A DNA stretch of 64,000 bases. Source: Streptomyces sp. NBC_01116. Its GTDB lineage: Bacteria; Actinomycetota; Actinomycetes; Streptomycetales; Streptomycetaceae. The notes below the pieces were generated by a model, which worked only from the letters and a program-made list of their open reading frames with translations, was not told the origin of the DNA and did not search any database. Shown piece after piece: positions 42,814 to 51,551 of this stretch. The stretch is from the NCBI RefSeq assembly GCF_041435495.1, contig NZ_CP108644.1, positions 5,317,501-5,381,500 of the forward strand, read 5' to 3'. Every line of letters starts with the position of its first letter. Position 1 is the first letter of the stretch. A program made the position numbers and the translations under genes.

Positions 42814-44019
42814 TCAGGCGCTCAGCACCGTCCGCAGCCGGTCCAGGCCCCAGTCCAGGTCCTCCTTGCCGATCACCAGCGGCGGGGCGATCCGGATCGT
42901 GGAACCGTGGGTGTCCTTCACCAGCACCCCCAACCCCATCAGCTTCTCGGAGATCTCCCGGCCGGTGCCCAGCGCCGGAGCGATGTCGACGCCCGCCCAC
43001 AGCCCCCGGCCGCGCACCGCCTCCACCGCGCCGCCGCCCGTCAACAGGCCCAGCTCCCGGTGCAGATGATCACCGAGCTCGGCCGCCCGCTGCTGGTACT
43101 CGCCGGTCCGCAGCATCGCGATCACCTCCAGCGCCACCGCGCAGGCCAGCGGGTTCCCGCCGAACGTGGAGCCGTGCTCACCGGGCCGGAACACGCCGAG
43201 GACGTCCGCCGAGGAGACCACCGCCGACACCGGCACCACCCCGCCGCCCAGCGCCTTGCCCAGCAGGTACACGTCGGGCACGACGCCCTCGTGCTCCAGC
43301 GCGAACGTCTTCCCGGTCCGCCCCAGCCCCGACTGGATCTCGTCCGCGACGAACAGCACGTTCCGCTCGCGGGTCAGCTCCCGTACGCCGGGGAGATAGC
43401 CGGCCGGCGGCACCAGCACCCCGGCCTCGCCCTGGATCGGCTCGATCAGCACCGCCACGGTGTTCTCGGTCATCGCCTCCCGCATCGCGGTGAGGTCGCC
43501 GTACGGCACGATCTCGAAGCCGGGGGTGTACGGGCCGAAGTCGGCCCGGGCCTCCGGGTCGGTGGAGAAGCTGACGATCGTGGTCGTGCGGCCGTGGAAG
43601 TTGTCCGAGGCCACGATGATCTTCGCCATGCCGTCCGGCACGCCCTTGACCCGGTAGCCCCACTTGCGGGCGGTCTTCACCGCGGTCTCCACGGCCTCCG
43701 CCCCGGTGTTCATCGGCAGCACCGTCTCCATGCCGCACAGCGCCGCCAGCTCCGTGCAGAAGTCGGCGAACCGGTCGTGGTGGAAGGCCCGGGACGTCAG
43801 CGTCACCCGGTCCAGCTGGGCCTTGGCCGCGTCGATGAGCCGGCGGTTGCCGTGGCCGAAATTGAGTGCCGAGTACCCGGCGAGCAGATCGAGGTACCGG
43901 CGGCCCTCGACATCGGTCATCCAGGCGCCCTCCGCCGAGGCCACGACGACCGGCAACGGGTGGTAGTTGTGCGCGCTGTGCGCCTCGGCGGAGGCGATGG
44001 CAGTTTCCGTGATCGACAC
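42814..44019 (-). CDS. rocD: Ornithine--oxo-acid aminotransferase
   Basis: This 401-residue class III aminotransferase converts ornithine and 2-oxoglutarate to glutamate semialdehyde and glutamate. Features are NYHPLPVVVASAEGAWMTDV at the start, LDLLAGYSALNFGHGN, NTGAEAVETAVKTARKWGY, the Asp of VADEIQSGLGRTG and the PLP lysine in LLGKALGGGVVPVSA. GEHGSTFGGNPLACAVA is also canonical. The GTG at 44019 has GGAG five bases upstream; the longer open frame to 44214 is rejected. The gene stands alone, divergent from trpS. Confidence 0.94.
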   Translation of the reverse strand: MSITETAIASAEAHSAHNYHPLPVVVASAEGAWMTDVEGRRYLDLLAGYSALNFGHGNRRLIDAAKAQLDRVTLTSRAFHHDRFADFCTELAALCGMETVLPMNTGAEAVETAVKTARKWGYRVKGVPDGMAKIIVASDNFHGRTTTIVSFSTDPEARADFGPYTPGFEIVPYGDLTAMREAMTENTVAVLIEPIQGEAGVLVPPAGYLPGVRELTRERNVLFVADEIQSGLGRTGKTFALEHEGVVPDVYLLGKALGGGVVPVSAVVSSADVLGVFRPGEHGSTFGGNPLACAVALEVIAMLRTGEYQQRAAELGDHLHRELGLLTGGGAVEAVRGRGLWAGVDIAPALGTGREISEKLMGLGVLVKDTHGSTIRIAPPLVIGKEDLDWGLDRLRTVLSA

Positions 44020-44255
44020 GGGATCTCCGTTCGTCGTGCGGCGTGGGCGGGGGTGGTGCCCACTTTGTATCGTCGGTCGGAACCCACGCCGGGAAACCTC
44101 CGCCGCCCGGCGCGCCCGCCGTCGCACGCCGGGCGGCCGAAATGTGCGGTTCGTCTCAGGCGTGCGCTCCCGTGCTCCGGACTCCTGCGGATACGCGCCC
44201 TCTCCGCCCCGCACCGGCTGCCGGAGATCGCCCCCGTACCTGAGACAATGGGGCC

Positions 44256-45323
44256 ATGGCCTCTGATCGCCCTTCGCTCCCCACCGACCAGCCGCAGACG
44301 GGCCGCACCGGTGCGGCCGCCCGTCCGCGCGTGCTCTCCGGGATCCAGCCCACCGCGGGCTCGTTCCACCTCGGCAACTACCTGGGCGCGGTGCGCCAGT
44401 GGGTGGCGTTGCAGGAGAGCCACGACGCCTTCTACATGGTCGTGGACCTGCACGCGATCACGATCCCGCAGGACCCCGCCGAGCTGCGGGCCAACACCCG
44501 GCTCGCCGTGGCGCAGCTGCTGGCGGCCGGTGTGGACCCGGAGCGCTGCACGCTCTTCGTCCAGAGCCATGTGCCCGAGCACGCCCAGCTCGGCTGGGTG
44601 ATGAACTGCCTCACCGGCTTCGGCGAGGCCTCCCGGATGACGCAGTTCAAGGACAAGTCCGCCAAGCAGGGCGCCGACCGGGCCACCGTCGGCCTCTTCA
44701 CCTACCCGGTGCTCCAGGTCGCGGACATCCTGCTCTACCAGGCCAACCAGGTCCCGGTGGGCGAGGACCAGCGCCAGCACATCGAGCTGACCCGCGACCT
44801 CGCCGAGCGGTTCAACGGCCGGTACGGCCGGACGTTCACCGTCCCCGCGCCGTACATCCTCAAGGAGACGGCGAAGATCTTCGACCTCCAGGACCCGGCG
44901 GTCAAGATGAGCAAGTCGGCCTCCACGCCGAAGGGCCTCATCAACCTGCTCGACGACCCGAAGGCCACGGCGAAGAAGGTGAAGAGCGCGGTCACCGACA
45001 CCGACACGGTGATCCGCTTCGACGCCGAGAAGAAGCCGGGCGTCAGCAACCTGCTCACGATCCTCTCCACCCTCTCCGGCAGCTCCGTCGAGGACCTGGA
45101 ACGGAGTTACGAGGGCAAGGGCTACGGTGCGCTGAAGACGGATCTGGCCGAGGCCATGGTGGAATTCGTCACTCCCTTCCGGGCCCGCACCCAGCAGTAT
45201 CTGGACGACCCGGAGACGCTGGACGCCGTCCTGGCCAAGGGAGCGGAGAAGGCCAGGGCCGTCGCCGCGGAGACCTTGGCGCAGACGTACGACCGGATGG
45301 GCCTCCTGCCCGCGAAGCACTGA
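44256..45323 (+). CDS. trpS: Tryptophan--tRNA ligase
   Basis: This 355-residue class I synthetase has the HIGH-equivalent SFHLGNYLG (HLGN at 38-41) and the KMSKS loop VKMSKSAS. Other family marks are QTAG-like IQPTAGSFH, MNCLTGFGEASRMTQFKDKS, YPVLQVADILLYQANQVPVG and GEDQRQHIELTRDLAERFN. No ribosome binding site is visible, and a TGAGACAAT sequence (44241-44249 region) lies about seven bases before the ATG, so the message may be leaderless. Streptomyces often carry a second TrpRS elsewhere; nothing here decides which class this is. Confidence 0.96.
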   Translation: MASDRPSLPTDQPQTGRTGAAARPRVLSGIQPTAGSFHLGNYLGAVRQWVALQESHDAFYMVVDLHAITIPQDPAELRANTRLAVAQLLAAGVDPERCTLFVQSHVPEHAQLGWVMNCLTGFGEASRMTQFKDKSAKQGADRATVGLFTYPVLQVADILLYQANQVPVGEDQRQHIELTRDLAERFNGRYGRTFTVPAPYILKETAKIFDLQDPAVKMSKSASTPKGLINLLDDPKATAKKVKSAVTDTDTVIRFDAEKKPGVSNLLTILSTLSGSSVEDLERSYEGKGYGALKTDLAEAMVEFVTPFRARTQQYLDDPETLDAVLAKGAEKARAVAAETLAQTYDRMGLLPAKH

Positions 45324-45379
45324 GTCCAAGGACCCTGGCGAGATCATGGCCGCAGGGGTCACACTTGCGGCGACGGAAC

Positions 45380-45405
45380 GCGTGGGCCGGAAACCCGGCC
45401 CACGC
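45380..45405. terminator. Hairpin after trpS
   Basis: GCGTGGGCCGG and its complement (45395-45405) form an 11-base perfect stem around AAAC, 56 bases after the trpS stop. Confidence 0.82.
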
Positions 45406-45447
45406 GGCATGACCGGAAATCGACCATCGACGGTGGAGGAGAACGAC

Positions 45448-46047
45448 GTGGGGACCGTAACGCTCGGCGTTTCGATCGCGGTCCCGGAGCCCTACGGCAG
45501 CCTGCTCCAGGATCGCCGCGCGAGCTTCGGGGACCCTGCCGCCTTCGGCATTCCCACCCACGTCACCCTCATGCCGCCGACCGAGGCGCAGTCGGCGGAC
45601 CTGCCGGCGATCGAGGCGCACCTCGACAGGATCGCCACGGCCGGCCGGCCCTTCCCGATGCGGCTGTCGGGCACCGGGACCTTCCGCCCGCTGTCGCCGG
45701 TCGTCTTCGTCCAGGTCGTCGAGGGCGCGTCGGCCTGCTCCTGGCTCCAGAAGCGGGTCCGGGACGCCTCGGGCCCGCTGGTGCGCGAGCTCCAGTTCCC
45801 GTACCACCCGCACGTCACCGTGGCCCACGGCATCGCCGAGGAGGCCATGGACCGGGCCTACGAGGAGCTCGCGGAGTACGAGGCGGCCTGGACCTGCGGA
45901 TCCTTCTCGCTGTACGAGCAGGGCCCGGACGCCGTCTGGCGCAAGCTCCGGGACTTCCCGTTCGGAGCGGGCGGCGGCACGCCCGCCGTCCCGGCCCAGG
46001 GCGGCTACACGATCGACGCACCGTCGGCCCCGTCGCTGCGGCCCTAG
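45448..46047 (+). CDS. LigT-like 2H phosphoesterase / RNA 2',3'-cyclic phosphodiesterase family
   Basis: This 199-residue protein has two HxT motifs, HVT at 38-40 (PTHVTLMPPT) and HVT at 122-124 (HPHVTVAHG), which define the 2H superfamily of LigT/ThpR enzymes acting on 2',3'-cyclic or 2'-5' RNA ends. The physiological RNA substrate is unknown. GGAGGAG lies six bases before the GTG at 45448, so the longer frame from 45346 is rejected. The gene ends 11 bases before the end of the convergent dprE2. Confidence 0.88.
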   Translation: MGTVTLGVSIAVPEPYGSLLQDRRASFGDPAAFGIPTHVTLMPPTEAQSADLPAIEAHLDRIATAGRPFPMRLSGTGTFRPLSPVVFVQVVEGASACSWLQKRVRDASGPLVRELQFPYHPHVTVAHGIAEEAMDRAYEELAEYEAAWTCGSFSLYEQGPDAVWRKLRDFPFGAGGGTPAVPAQGGYTIDAPSAPSLRP

Positions 46048-46058
46048 GCCGAAAGGCC

Positions 46059-46814
46059 CTAGACCGGCAGCCGACGGAACAGCGGGCGCGGTACGTGCCG
46101 CAGCGCCGCCATCACCACCCGGAGCGAACCGGGCACCCACACGGTCTCCGAGCGCCGCCGCAGCCCCGCGACGATCGCCACCGCGACCTCCTCCGGGCCG
46201 GTCGCGAACGGCTGCTCCGGCCGTCCCGCCGTGGCCCGGGTCCGGACGAAGCCGGGGCGGACGACCATCACCTGCACCCCGGTCCCCTGGAGCGCGTCGC
46301 CGAGCCCCTGCGCGAAGGCGTCGAGGCCCGCCTTGCTGGAGCCGTAGATGAAGTCCGCGCGCCGGGCGCGCTCCCCGGCCACCGAGGACAGCACCACCAG
46401 CGAACCGTGCCCCTGCGCCTGTAGCGCGCCGGCGCACACCAGCCCGGCGGAGACCGCCCCGGTGTAGTTGGTCTGGGCGACCCGGACCGCGGCCATCGGC
46501 TCCTCCTCGTCCCGTGCCTGGTCGCCGAGGACCCCGAACGCCATCAGCACCACGTCGATGTCGCCCTCCGCGAAGACCTTGCCGAGGACGACCTCGTGGG
46601 AGGCGGAGTCGAGTGCGTCGAAGTCGACGGTCCGCACGTCCGCACCCCGGCCGCGCAGCTCGGCGGCGGCCGACTCCAGGGCCGGGGAGGGGCGCCCGGC
46701 CAGCCAGACCCGGCGGGTGCGCAGGGCGATCAGCCGGCGCGCGGTGGCCAGGGCGATCTCGGAGGCGCCGCCGAGGACGAGCAGGGACTGCGGGGCACCG
46801 AAGGCATCCTTCAC
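46059..46814 (-). CDS. dprE2: SDR reductase, DprE2-like (decaprenylphosphoryl-keto-sugar reductase)
   Basis: This 251-residue short-chain dehydrogenase has the NAD(P) motif SLLVLGGASEIALATARRL, an Asn-Tyr-x-Gly helix region, the catalytic Ser (VLSSVAGERARRADF) and the Tyr-x-x-x-Lys YGSSKAG. Together with the DprE1-like oxidase gene 50 bases upstream it would epimerise polyprenylphosphoryl-ribose to the arabinose form. The GTG at 46814 with CAGGAG upstream is preferred over the ATG at 46847. The pair is an operon with dprE1 first. No arabinosyltransferase or further sugar gene is visible nearby, so the product's use in this organism is open. Confidence 0.85.
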   Translation of the reverse strand: MKDAFGAPQSLLVLGGASEIALATARRLIALRTRRVWLAGRPSPALESAAAELRGRGADVRTVDFDALDSASHEVVLGKVFAEGDIDVVLMAFGVLGDQARDEEEPMAAVRVAQTNYTGAVSAGLVCAGALQAQGHGSLVVLSSVAGERARRADFIYGSSKAGLDAFAQGLGDALQGTGVQVMVVRPGFVRTRATAGRPEQPFATGPEEVAVAIVAGLRRRSETVWVPGSLRVVMAALRHVPRPLFRRLPV

Positions 46815-46864
46815 GGGAATCTCCTGATCAGAGGGGGTGGGGATCACGCAGGCACGGGCGGGTC

Positions 46865-48229
46865 CTACAGGCCGAGGCGGCGCGACAGGTCGGAGCGGAA
46901 CGCCTCCGTCGGGTCCAGCCGTGCCCTCAGCTCGCGGAAGTCCGCCAGCCCCGGGTACATGGAGGCCGCTGTCTCCGGCCGCATCCGGGAGTCCTTCGCC
47001 AGGCAGACCCGGCCCCCGGCGGCGGCCACCTCCTCGTCGACGTCGTCGAGGAAGCGGGCCAGCCCGGGCAGGGCCGCGGGCAGGTCCAGGGCCAGGGACC
47101 AGCCGGGCGCGGCGAACGACAGTCCTCCGGGGTCCGCCGCCCCGAACCGCTGGAGCACGGCCCGCACGGCGGGGCTCCGGCGCGCCGCGATCCGCCGCAC
47201 GACCCGGTGCAGGGTCTCCTCCTGGCCGTACCCGACGGCGAACCGATAGCGCACCAGGCCGCCCCGGCCGTACAGGAGGTTCGCGTCCCAGAAGGCGTCC
47301 GCGGCGTGGAAGAAGGCGGGGACCGGCCGGAGCTCACCGGTCCGCGCACGGGGTGCGCCCCGGTAGCGGACCTCGTTGTACAGGGCGGCCGATGCCGGGC
47401 CGACCAGCCCGCCCGGCACCGGCGGAAGGCCGGGGAGCCGGAACCGCCCCCGGGGCCCTCCGGACCGCGGGGAGAACAGAGTGCGCCCAGCGTGCGCCGG
47501 GCGCATATCAGGGGTCGCGTGCTCCCCCCGGGTGAGGATCCCGCGTCCGGTCGCCCGGCCCCGGGCCATCAGGTCGATCCAGGCGGAGGCGTACGGCAGC
47601 CGGTCGCCGCCCGCGGTGAAGCGGGCCAGCAGATCGTCCAGGTCCCCGGCGCGCTCGGTGGAGACGGACATCAGCCCGGTCGCCACGCGCCGCAGGCGCA
47701 GGGTGGCGCCCAGGATCACTCCGGTCAGCCCCAGGCCACCGGCGGTCGCGTCGAAGAGAGCGGTGCCCGGCAGGACCGTACGCACCTCGCCGTCGGCGGT
47801 GAGCAGTTCCAGGGCGCTCACGTGCCGGGCGAACGAGCCCGAGCGGCGGTGGTCGAGGCCGGACAGATCGGAGCCGATCGCCCCGCCGACCGTCACCCCG
47901 CCGGTCCCGGGCACGACCGGCGGGAGCCAGCCGAGCGGCAGCAGGACCCGCAGCAGCCGCTCCAGACTCACCCCGGCGTCGCAGCGCACCACGCCGGCGG
48001 CGGCGTCGACACCGCCGACCCGGGCCAGACCCGTCAGGTCGAGCACCGAGCCGCCCGCGTTCTGCGCCGCGTCCCCGGGCGACCGCCCCAGCCCGCGCGC
48101 GATGACACCCCGGGGCCCGCGCCCCCGGACGACGGCGGCCGCCTCCTCGTGGGTACGGGGGCGGAACCGCACGGCGGTCGTCGGGGCGGTGCGGCCCCAG
48201 CCGGTCAAGGACACCAGGTCGACGGACAT
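46865..48229 (-). CDS. dprE1: FAD-dependent oxidase, DprE1-like
   Basis: This 454-residue VAO-type flavoprotein shows GLGRSPGDAAQNAGG and PVVPGTGGVTVGGAIGSDLS for FAD binding, NLLYGRGGLVRYRFAVGYGQ, and the C-terminal CLAKDSRMRPETAASMYPGL with the active-site Lys. It would oxidise polyprenylphosphoryl-beta-D-ribose. The segment corresponding to mycobacterial WNICVDF reads WSLALDL, so the cysteine (Cys387 in M. tuberculosis) trapped by benzothiazinone drugs is Ala here. The ATG at 48229 has no clear ribosome binding site. It precedes dprE2 in an operon. Confidence 0.87.
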   Translation of the reverse strand: MSVDLVSLTGWGRTAPTTAVRFRPRTHEEAAAVVRGRGPRGVIARGLGRSPGDAAQNAGGSVLDLTGLARVGGVDAAAGVVRCDAGVSLERLLRVLLPLGWLPPVVPGTGGVTVGGAIGSDLSGLDHRRSGSFARHVSALELLTADGEVRTVLPGTALFDATAGGLGLTGVILGATLRLRRVATGLMSVSTERAGDLDDLLARFTAGGDRLPYASAWIDLMARGRATGRGILTRGEHATPDMRPAHAGRTLFSPRSGGPRGRFRLPGLPPVPGGLVGPASAALYNEVRYRGAPRARTGELRPVPAFFHAADAFWDANLLYGRGGLVRYRFAVGYGQEETLHRVVRRIAARRSPAVRAVLQRFGAADPGGLSFAAPGWSLALDLPAALPGLARFLDDVDEEVAAAGGRVCLAKDSRMRPETAASMYPGLADFRELRARLDPTEAFRSDLSRRLGL

Positions 48230-48401
48230 GAGGGTGACCGTATCGCCCGGGAAATCCCCTTTGCGGCATTGGTGAATTCGCTCACCGGAACGGGTGATGG
48301 AGTGAGTGTCAGCGGAGCGTGACGGGGTTCCGCCGCACGCGTCCGGAAGAGTCCGGGGCGGGCCGTCGATGTTCCTGGCCCAGGAGGGTACGCGTGACGT
48401 C

Positions 48402-49349
48402 ATGGACTGGCTGAAGAAACTCCCGGTGCTCGGGCCCCTGGTCGCCCGGCTGATGGAGACGCACGCGTGGCGTTCCTACGAGCGGCTGGACCGGGTCCAC
48501 TGGGCCAGGCTCGCGGCGGCGATCACCTTCATCAGCTTCCTGGCCCTCTTCCCCCTGATCGCGGTCGGCGCGGCCGTCGCCGCCGCCCTGCTGAGCGACC
48601 AGCAGGTCGACACCATCAAGGACAAGCTCGCCGACCAGGTGCCGGGCATCTCCGACCAGTTGGGCATCGACGGGCTGATCGCCAACGCGGGCACGGTCGG
48701 CCTGGTGGCCGGCGCGCTGCTGCTGTTCACCGGTGTCGGCTGGGTCGGCTCGATGCGGGAGTGCCTGCGCGCGGTCTGGGAGCTGGACGAGGTCCAGGAG
48801 GCCAACCCAGTCGTCGCCAAGGTGAAGGACGCCGTGCTGCTCGTCGGCCTCGGCGGCGCGGCGCTCGCCACGCTGGCGGTCTCCACCGTCGGCTCGACGG
48901 CGGTCGGCTGGACCGCCGACCTGATCGGCATTCCCGAGGACGGGGTCGGCGGCATCCTGCTGCGGGCGGCCGCCCTCGCGGTCGCGGTCGTCGCCGACTT
49001 CCTGCTGCTGCTCTACCTGCTGACGCTGCTGCCCGGGGTGGAGCCGCCGCGCCGGCGGCTGGTGGTCGCGGCCCTGCTCGGGGCGGTCGGCTTCGAACTG
49101 CTGAAGCTGCTGCTCGGCAGCTATATGCGGGAGGTCGCGGGCAAGAGCATGTACGGCGCGTTCGGCGTGCCGATCGCGCTGCTCCTGTGGATCAACTTCA
49201 CCGCGAAGCTGCTGCTGTTCTGCGCCGCCTGGACGGCGACCGGCAGCAAGGAGGAGGAGGGCGTGAACGGGTCGGAGGACGCGCCGGAGACGGGTACGGA
49301 GGACGATGCCGCCGGGACCGTGACGCACGGCGGCTCCACCCGCGCCTAA
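48402..49349 (+). CDS. YihY/BrkB-family membrane protein
   Basis: This 315-residue protein has six membrane helices in the YihY layout: a start MDWLKKLPVLGPLVARL, then RLAAAITFISFLALFPLIAV, VGLVAGALLLFTGVGWVGSM followed by the conserved ECLRAVWE, and LLLWINFTAKLLLFCAAW at the end. A Glu/Asp/Gly tail follows. The family has been wrongly called ribonuclease BN; its function is unknown. The ATG at 48402 gives the usual Streptomyces start, with AGGAGGG at a rather long 12-14 bases; an ATG at 48369 is the alternative. Its TAA stop is the first part of the mobile-element-like repeats that follow, so its original C-terminus may have differed. Confidence 0.87.
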   Translation: MDWLKKLPVLGPLVARLMETHAWRSYERLDRVHWARLAAAITFISFLALFPLIAVGAAVAAALLSDQQVDTIKDKLADQVPGISDQLGIDGLIANAGTVGLVAGALLLFTGVGWVGSMRECLRAVWELDEVQEANPVVAKVKDAVLLVGLGGAALATLAVSTVGSTAVGWTADLIGIPEDGVGGILLRAAALAVAVVADFLLLLYLLTLLPGVEPPRRRLVVAALLGAVGFELLKLLLGSYMREVAGKSMYGAFGVPIALLLWINFTAKLLLFCAAWTATGSKEEEGVNGSEDAPETGTEDDAAGTVTHGGSTRA

Positions 49350-49440
49350 GGGCTTGCAGAGAATCAACTTGCTGTCGAACACCGTGCATGAGCTGCGGTG
49401 TCAAGAGCGCGAGTGCGCAACTTATTGTTCTGCAAGCCCT
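49349..49440. mobile_element. First of three abutting inverted-repeat elements
   Basis: AGGGCTTGCAGAGAATCAA at the left end and its imperfect complement (TTATTGTTCTGCAAGCCCT, ending at 49440) form terminal inverted repeats of a 92-base element. Both ends abut CTAA tetranucleotides. The interior (GCTGTCGAACACCGTGCATG) holds no gene. The left flank overlaps the TAA stop of yihY. Confidence 0.75.
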
Positions 49441-49607
49441 AAGGGCTGTCCCGCAATTCCCGGTGGATCGGCGCGCGGCGTCAGATGCGGTGCATCGCAA
49501 GGCGGAGGGACGTCCGCATACTGGATGTATGCGGACGTTCCGACAACGCGGCGAGGTGCCGTAGCTGTCGTCGCGCGCCCGCCGGGAATCGCGGGACAAC
49601 CCTTAGG
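49438..49607. mobile_element. Second abutting MITE-like element
   Basis: The ends are inverted repeats of about 29 bases: CCTAAGGGCTGTCCCGCAAT from 49438, with the complement of CCTAAGGGTTGTCCCGCGAT ending at 49607 (two differences in the shown part). The centre has a perfect 12-base palindrome, ACGTCCGCATAC (49510-49521) with its complement at 49527-49538. There is no open frame. The interior (GGTGCATCGCAAGGCG) resembles the repetitive sequence found in other Streptomyces genomes as I recall. Confidence 0.85.
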
Positions 49608-49780
49608 CCCTGCCGTCGAGCCGCCGCCTGCCCCGCGGCGCCGTGCACGTGCTCCCGCCGCACCGGGCACAGGCCCGAGTACGTCCCGTACGAGGACCCG
49701 CACCCGGCACACCGGGAGCACGCACCTGACCCCGCAGGGCCGCCCTCCGGGCGACGACGGCAGTCCGACGACAGGACCTA
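49604..49780. mobile_element. Third abutting MITE-like element, related to the one upstream of mdh
   Basis: TAGGCCCTGCCGTCGAG at the left end pairs imperfectly with the complement of TAGGTCCTGTCGTCGGAC at the right end (49780). An internal stem CGTGCTCCCG/CGGGAGCACG is present. The left 60 bases align with the reverse complement of the right part of the element at 37935-38112 (CTGCCGTC..GCCGCCTGCC.CGCG.CGCC). The right end supplies the TAG stop of the downstream carboxypeptidase gene. Confidence 0.75.
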
Positions 49781-51148
49781 GGACTTGTCGCCCGGAGCGG
49801 CCGAGGCGGTCGGCCCGACAGGATCGGCCGGCTCGACGGGCTTGTCCGTGTCGACGGGGCCGTCCGTGTCGGCGGGTTCCGCCGGGCCCGCCGCCGGCGG
49901 TGTGCGGCGGGTCAGGCCGGCCAGCGGCCAGCGGCGGTTGACGAGGAACACCCCGCCGCCCAGGAGCACCAGCAGACCGCCGATGATCGCCAGGGCGGTG
50001 CCGACCCCGCTGGAACGGTCCCGGGCCGCCGACGCGTGCGTGGCCTCCGCCTGGCCCCCCGAACCCTGGTCGGCTCCGGCGGCGGGCTTCGCCGCGCCCT
50101 TGCCGCCGCTCCCGGTGTCCACGGACTTCGGCGGCACCAGCTCGCCGACCGGGGTCACCTTGCCGCTCGCGGCGAAGCCCCAGTCGAGCAGGTGCGCGGC
50201 CTCCTTGTAGACGGCGTGGCTCTCCTCCGCCGACGGGTTCATGACCGTGACCAGCAGGACCTTGCCATTGCGCTCGGCGACGCCGGTGAAGGTGTTGCCC
50301 GCGTGGGTGGTGTAGCCGTTCTTGACGCCCGCGATGCCCTGGTACGGGTCCACGCCGATGTCCCCGGTGATCAGCCGGTTGGTGTTCTGGATCTCGAAGG
50401 AGTCGCGCTTCTTCCCCTTCTTCTCCTCGCCGGGGAAGTCGGCCGACGCGGTCGCCGCGTACTCGCGGAAGTCCTTCTTCTGGAGACCGCTGCGGGCGAT
50501 CAGGGTCAGGTCGTAGGCGCTGGAGACCTGGCTCGGTGCGTCGTACCCGTCCGGGGAGACCACCCGGGTGTCCAGGGCCTGGAGCTCCTCGGCGTGCTTC
50601 TGCATCGCGGCCACCGTCTTGGGGACGCCGCCGTACATCTCCGACAGGACGTGCACCGCGTCGTTGCCCGACCGCAGGAACACCCCGAGCCACAGGTCGT
50701 GGACCGTGTAGGTGTGGTCCTCCTTGATCCCGACCAGGCTGCTGCCCTCGCCGACCCCGGACAGCTCGCCCTCCGTCACCTTGTGGGTCAGGGTGGTGGG
50801 CTGGAGCGCGGGCAGGACGGTGTCCGCGAAGAGCATCTTCAGGGTGGAGGCGGGGGGCAGCCGCCAGTGCGAGTTGTGCGCCGCCAGGACGTCGCCGTTC
50901 TCCGCGTCCGCGACGATCCAGGACCGGCCGGTCAGCTCCTTGGGCAGCACCGGCGCGCCCGCGCCCAGGTTGACCTGGGTGCCGGCCCTGGCCAGCTGCT
51001 CCCCGCCGAGGCTGGACATCGTGCTCGGCGGCTTCGGCTGTTTGTCGTCGCTCTTGTCCTTGTCGGCCGCGGCGGCGGGACTCAGGACGAAACCGGACAA
51101 CAAGGCGGCGGTGGTGACCGTGATGGCGATCTTTTTCAGAGCAGGCAC
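49778..51148 (-). CDS. D-alanyl-D-alanine carboxypeptidase, membrane-anchored
   Basis: This 456-residue S11-type peptidase trims the last D-Ala from peptidoglycan stems. It has a signal peptide (ALKKIAITVTTAALLSGFVL), the SxxK motif with Ser101 and Lys104 (PASTLKM), SGN at 160-162, and KNG at 276-278 in place of the usual KTG. A C-terminal helix (ALAIIGGLLVLLGGGVFLV) anchors it, and a Pro/Asp-rich tail follows. The GTG at 51148 has no strong ribosome binding site. The last codons and TAG lie inside a MITE-like element, so the natural C-terminus may have been altered. The KNG change is seen in some actinobacterial members. Confidence 0.9.
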   Translation of the reverse strand: MPALKKIAITVTTAALLSGFVLSPAAAADKDKSDDKQPKPPSTMSSLGGEQLARAGTQVNLGAGAPVLPKELTGRSWIVADAENGDVLAAHNSHWRLPPASTLKMLFADTVLPALQPTTLTHKVTEGELSGVGEGSSLVGIKEDHTYTVHDLWLGVFLRSGNDAVHVLSEMYGGVPKTVAAMQKHAEELQALDTRVVSPDGYDAPSQVSSAYDLTLIARSGLQKKDFREYAATASADFPGEEKKGKKRDSFEIQNTNRLITGDIGVDPYQGIAGVKNGYTTHAGNTFTGVAERNGKVLLVTVMNPSAEESHAVYKEAAHLLDWGFAASGKVTPVGELVPPKSVDTGSGGKGAAKPAAGADQGSGGQAEATHASAARDRSSGVGTALAIIGGLLVLLGGGVFLVNRRWPLAGLTRRTPPAAGPAEPADTDGPVDTDKPVEPADPVGPTASAAPGDKS

Positions 51149-51281
51149 GGTCGGAAACGTACAGGGCGGAGATGTGGATGCGGACCCGGACCGGCTGACC
51201 CGCCGCAGGGAACGCCGGGACGGCCCCGTTCGGACGCCACCCCGGGGGAGAGGGCCGGGAGGCGGCGGCGATACTGGACCC

Positions 51282-51527
51282 ATGAAGCTCAGCCGCCGCA
51301 TGTCCTGGTTCCTGCTCGCGTTCGGGGTGTGGAGCTGGTTCATCTGGATCACTTTCGTCAAGAACCTGTGGCAGGACGGCAGCGGGCTCGCCTTCGACGA
51401 CGCGGGCGAGCCGACCGGGTACTTCTGGGTGCACCTGCTGCTCGCCATCACGTCCTTTCTTCTGGGGACGGCGGTCGGCGTGATCGGGTTGCGCGGAGTG
51501 AGGGCTTTGCGCGACGACCGCGCATGA
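51282..51527 (+). CDS. SCO4848-type small membrane protein
   Basis: This 81-residue protein has two membrane helices (MSWFLLAFGVWSWFIWITFV and YFWVHLLLAITSFLLGTAVG), joined by a short acidic loop, and ends RALRDDRA. It matches the SCO4848 family as I know it, conserved next to the carboxypeptidase gene in Streptomyces; the function is unknown. The ATG follows GGAGG only at a distance, while ATACTGGACCC directly before the ATG may be a -10-like sequence. Confidence 0.8.
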   Translation: MKLSRRMSWFLLAFGVWSWFIWITFVKNLWQDGSGLAFDDAGEPTGYFWVHLLLAITSFLLGTAVGVIGLRGVRALRDDRA

Positions 51528-51551
51528 CGACGGGAACATGGGGAAGCTCGC

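Noticed and set aside
49349..49780. Remnant transposase gene inside the inverted-repeat cluster
   Set aside because: None of the three elements has an open frame of useful length or a catalytic motif; they are non-autonomous.
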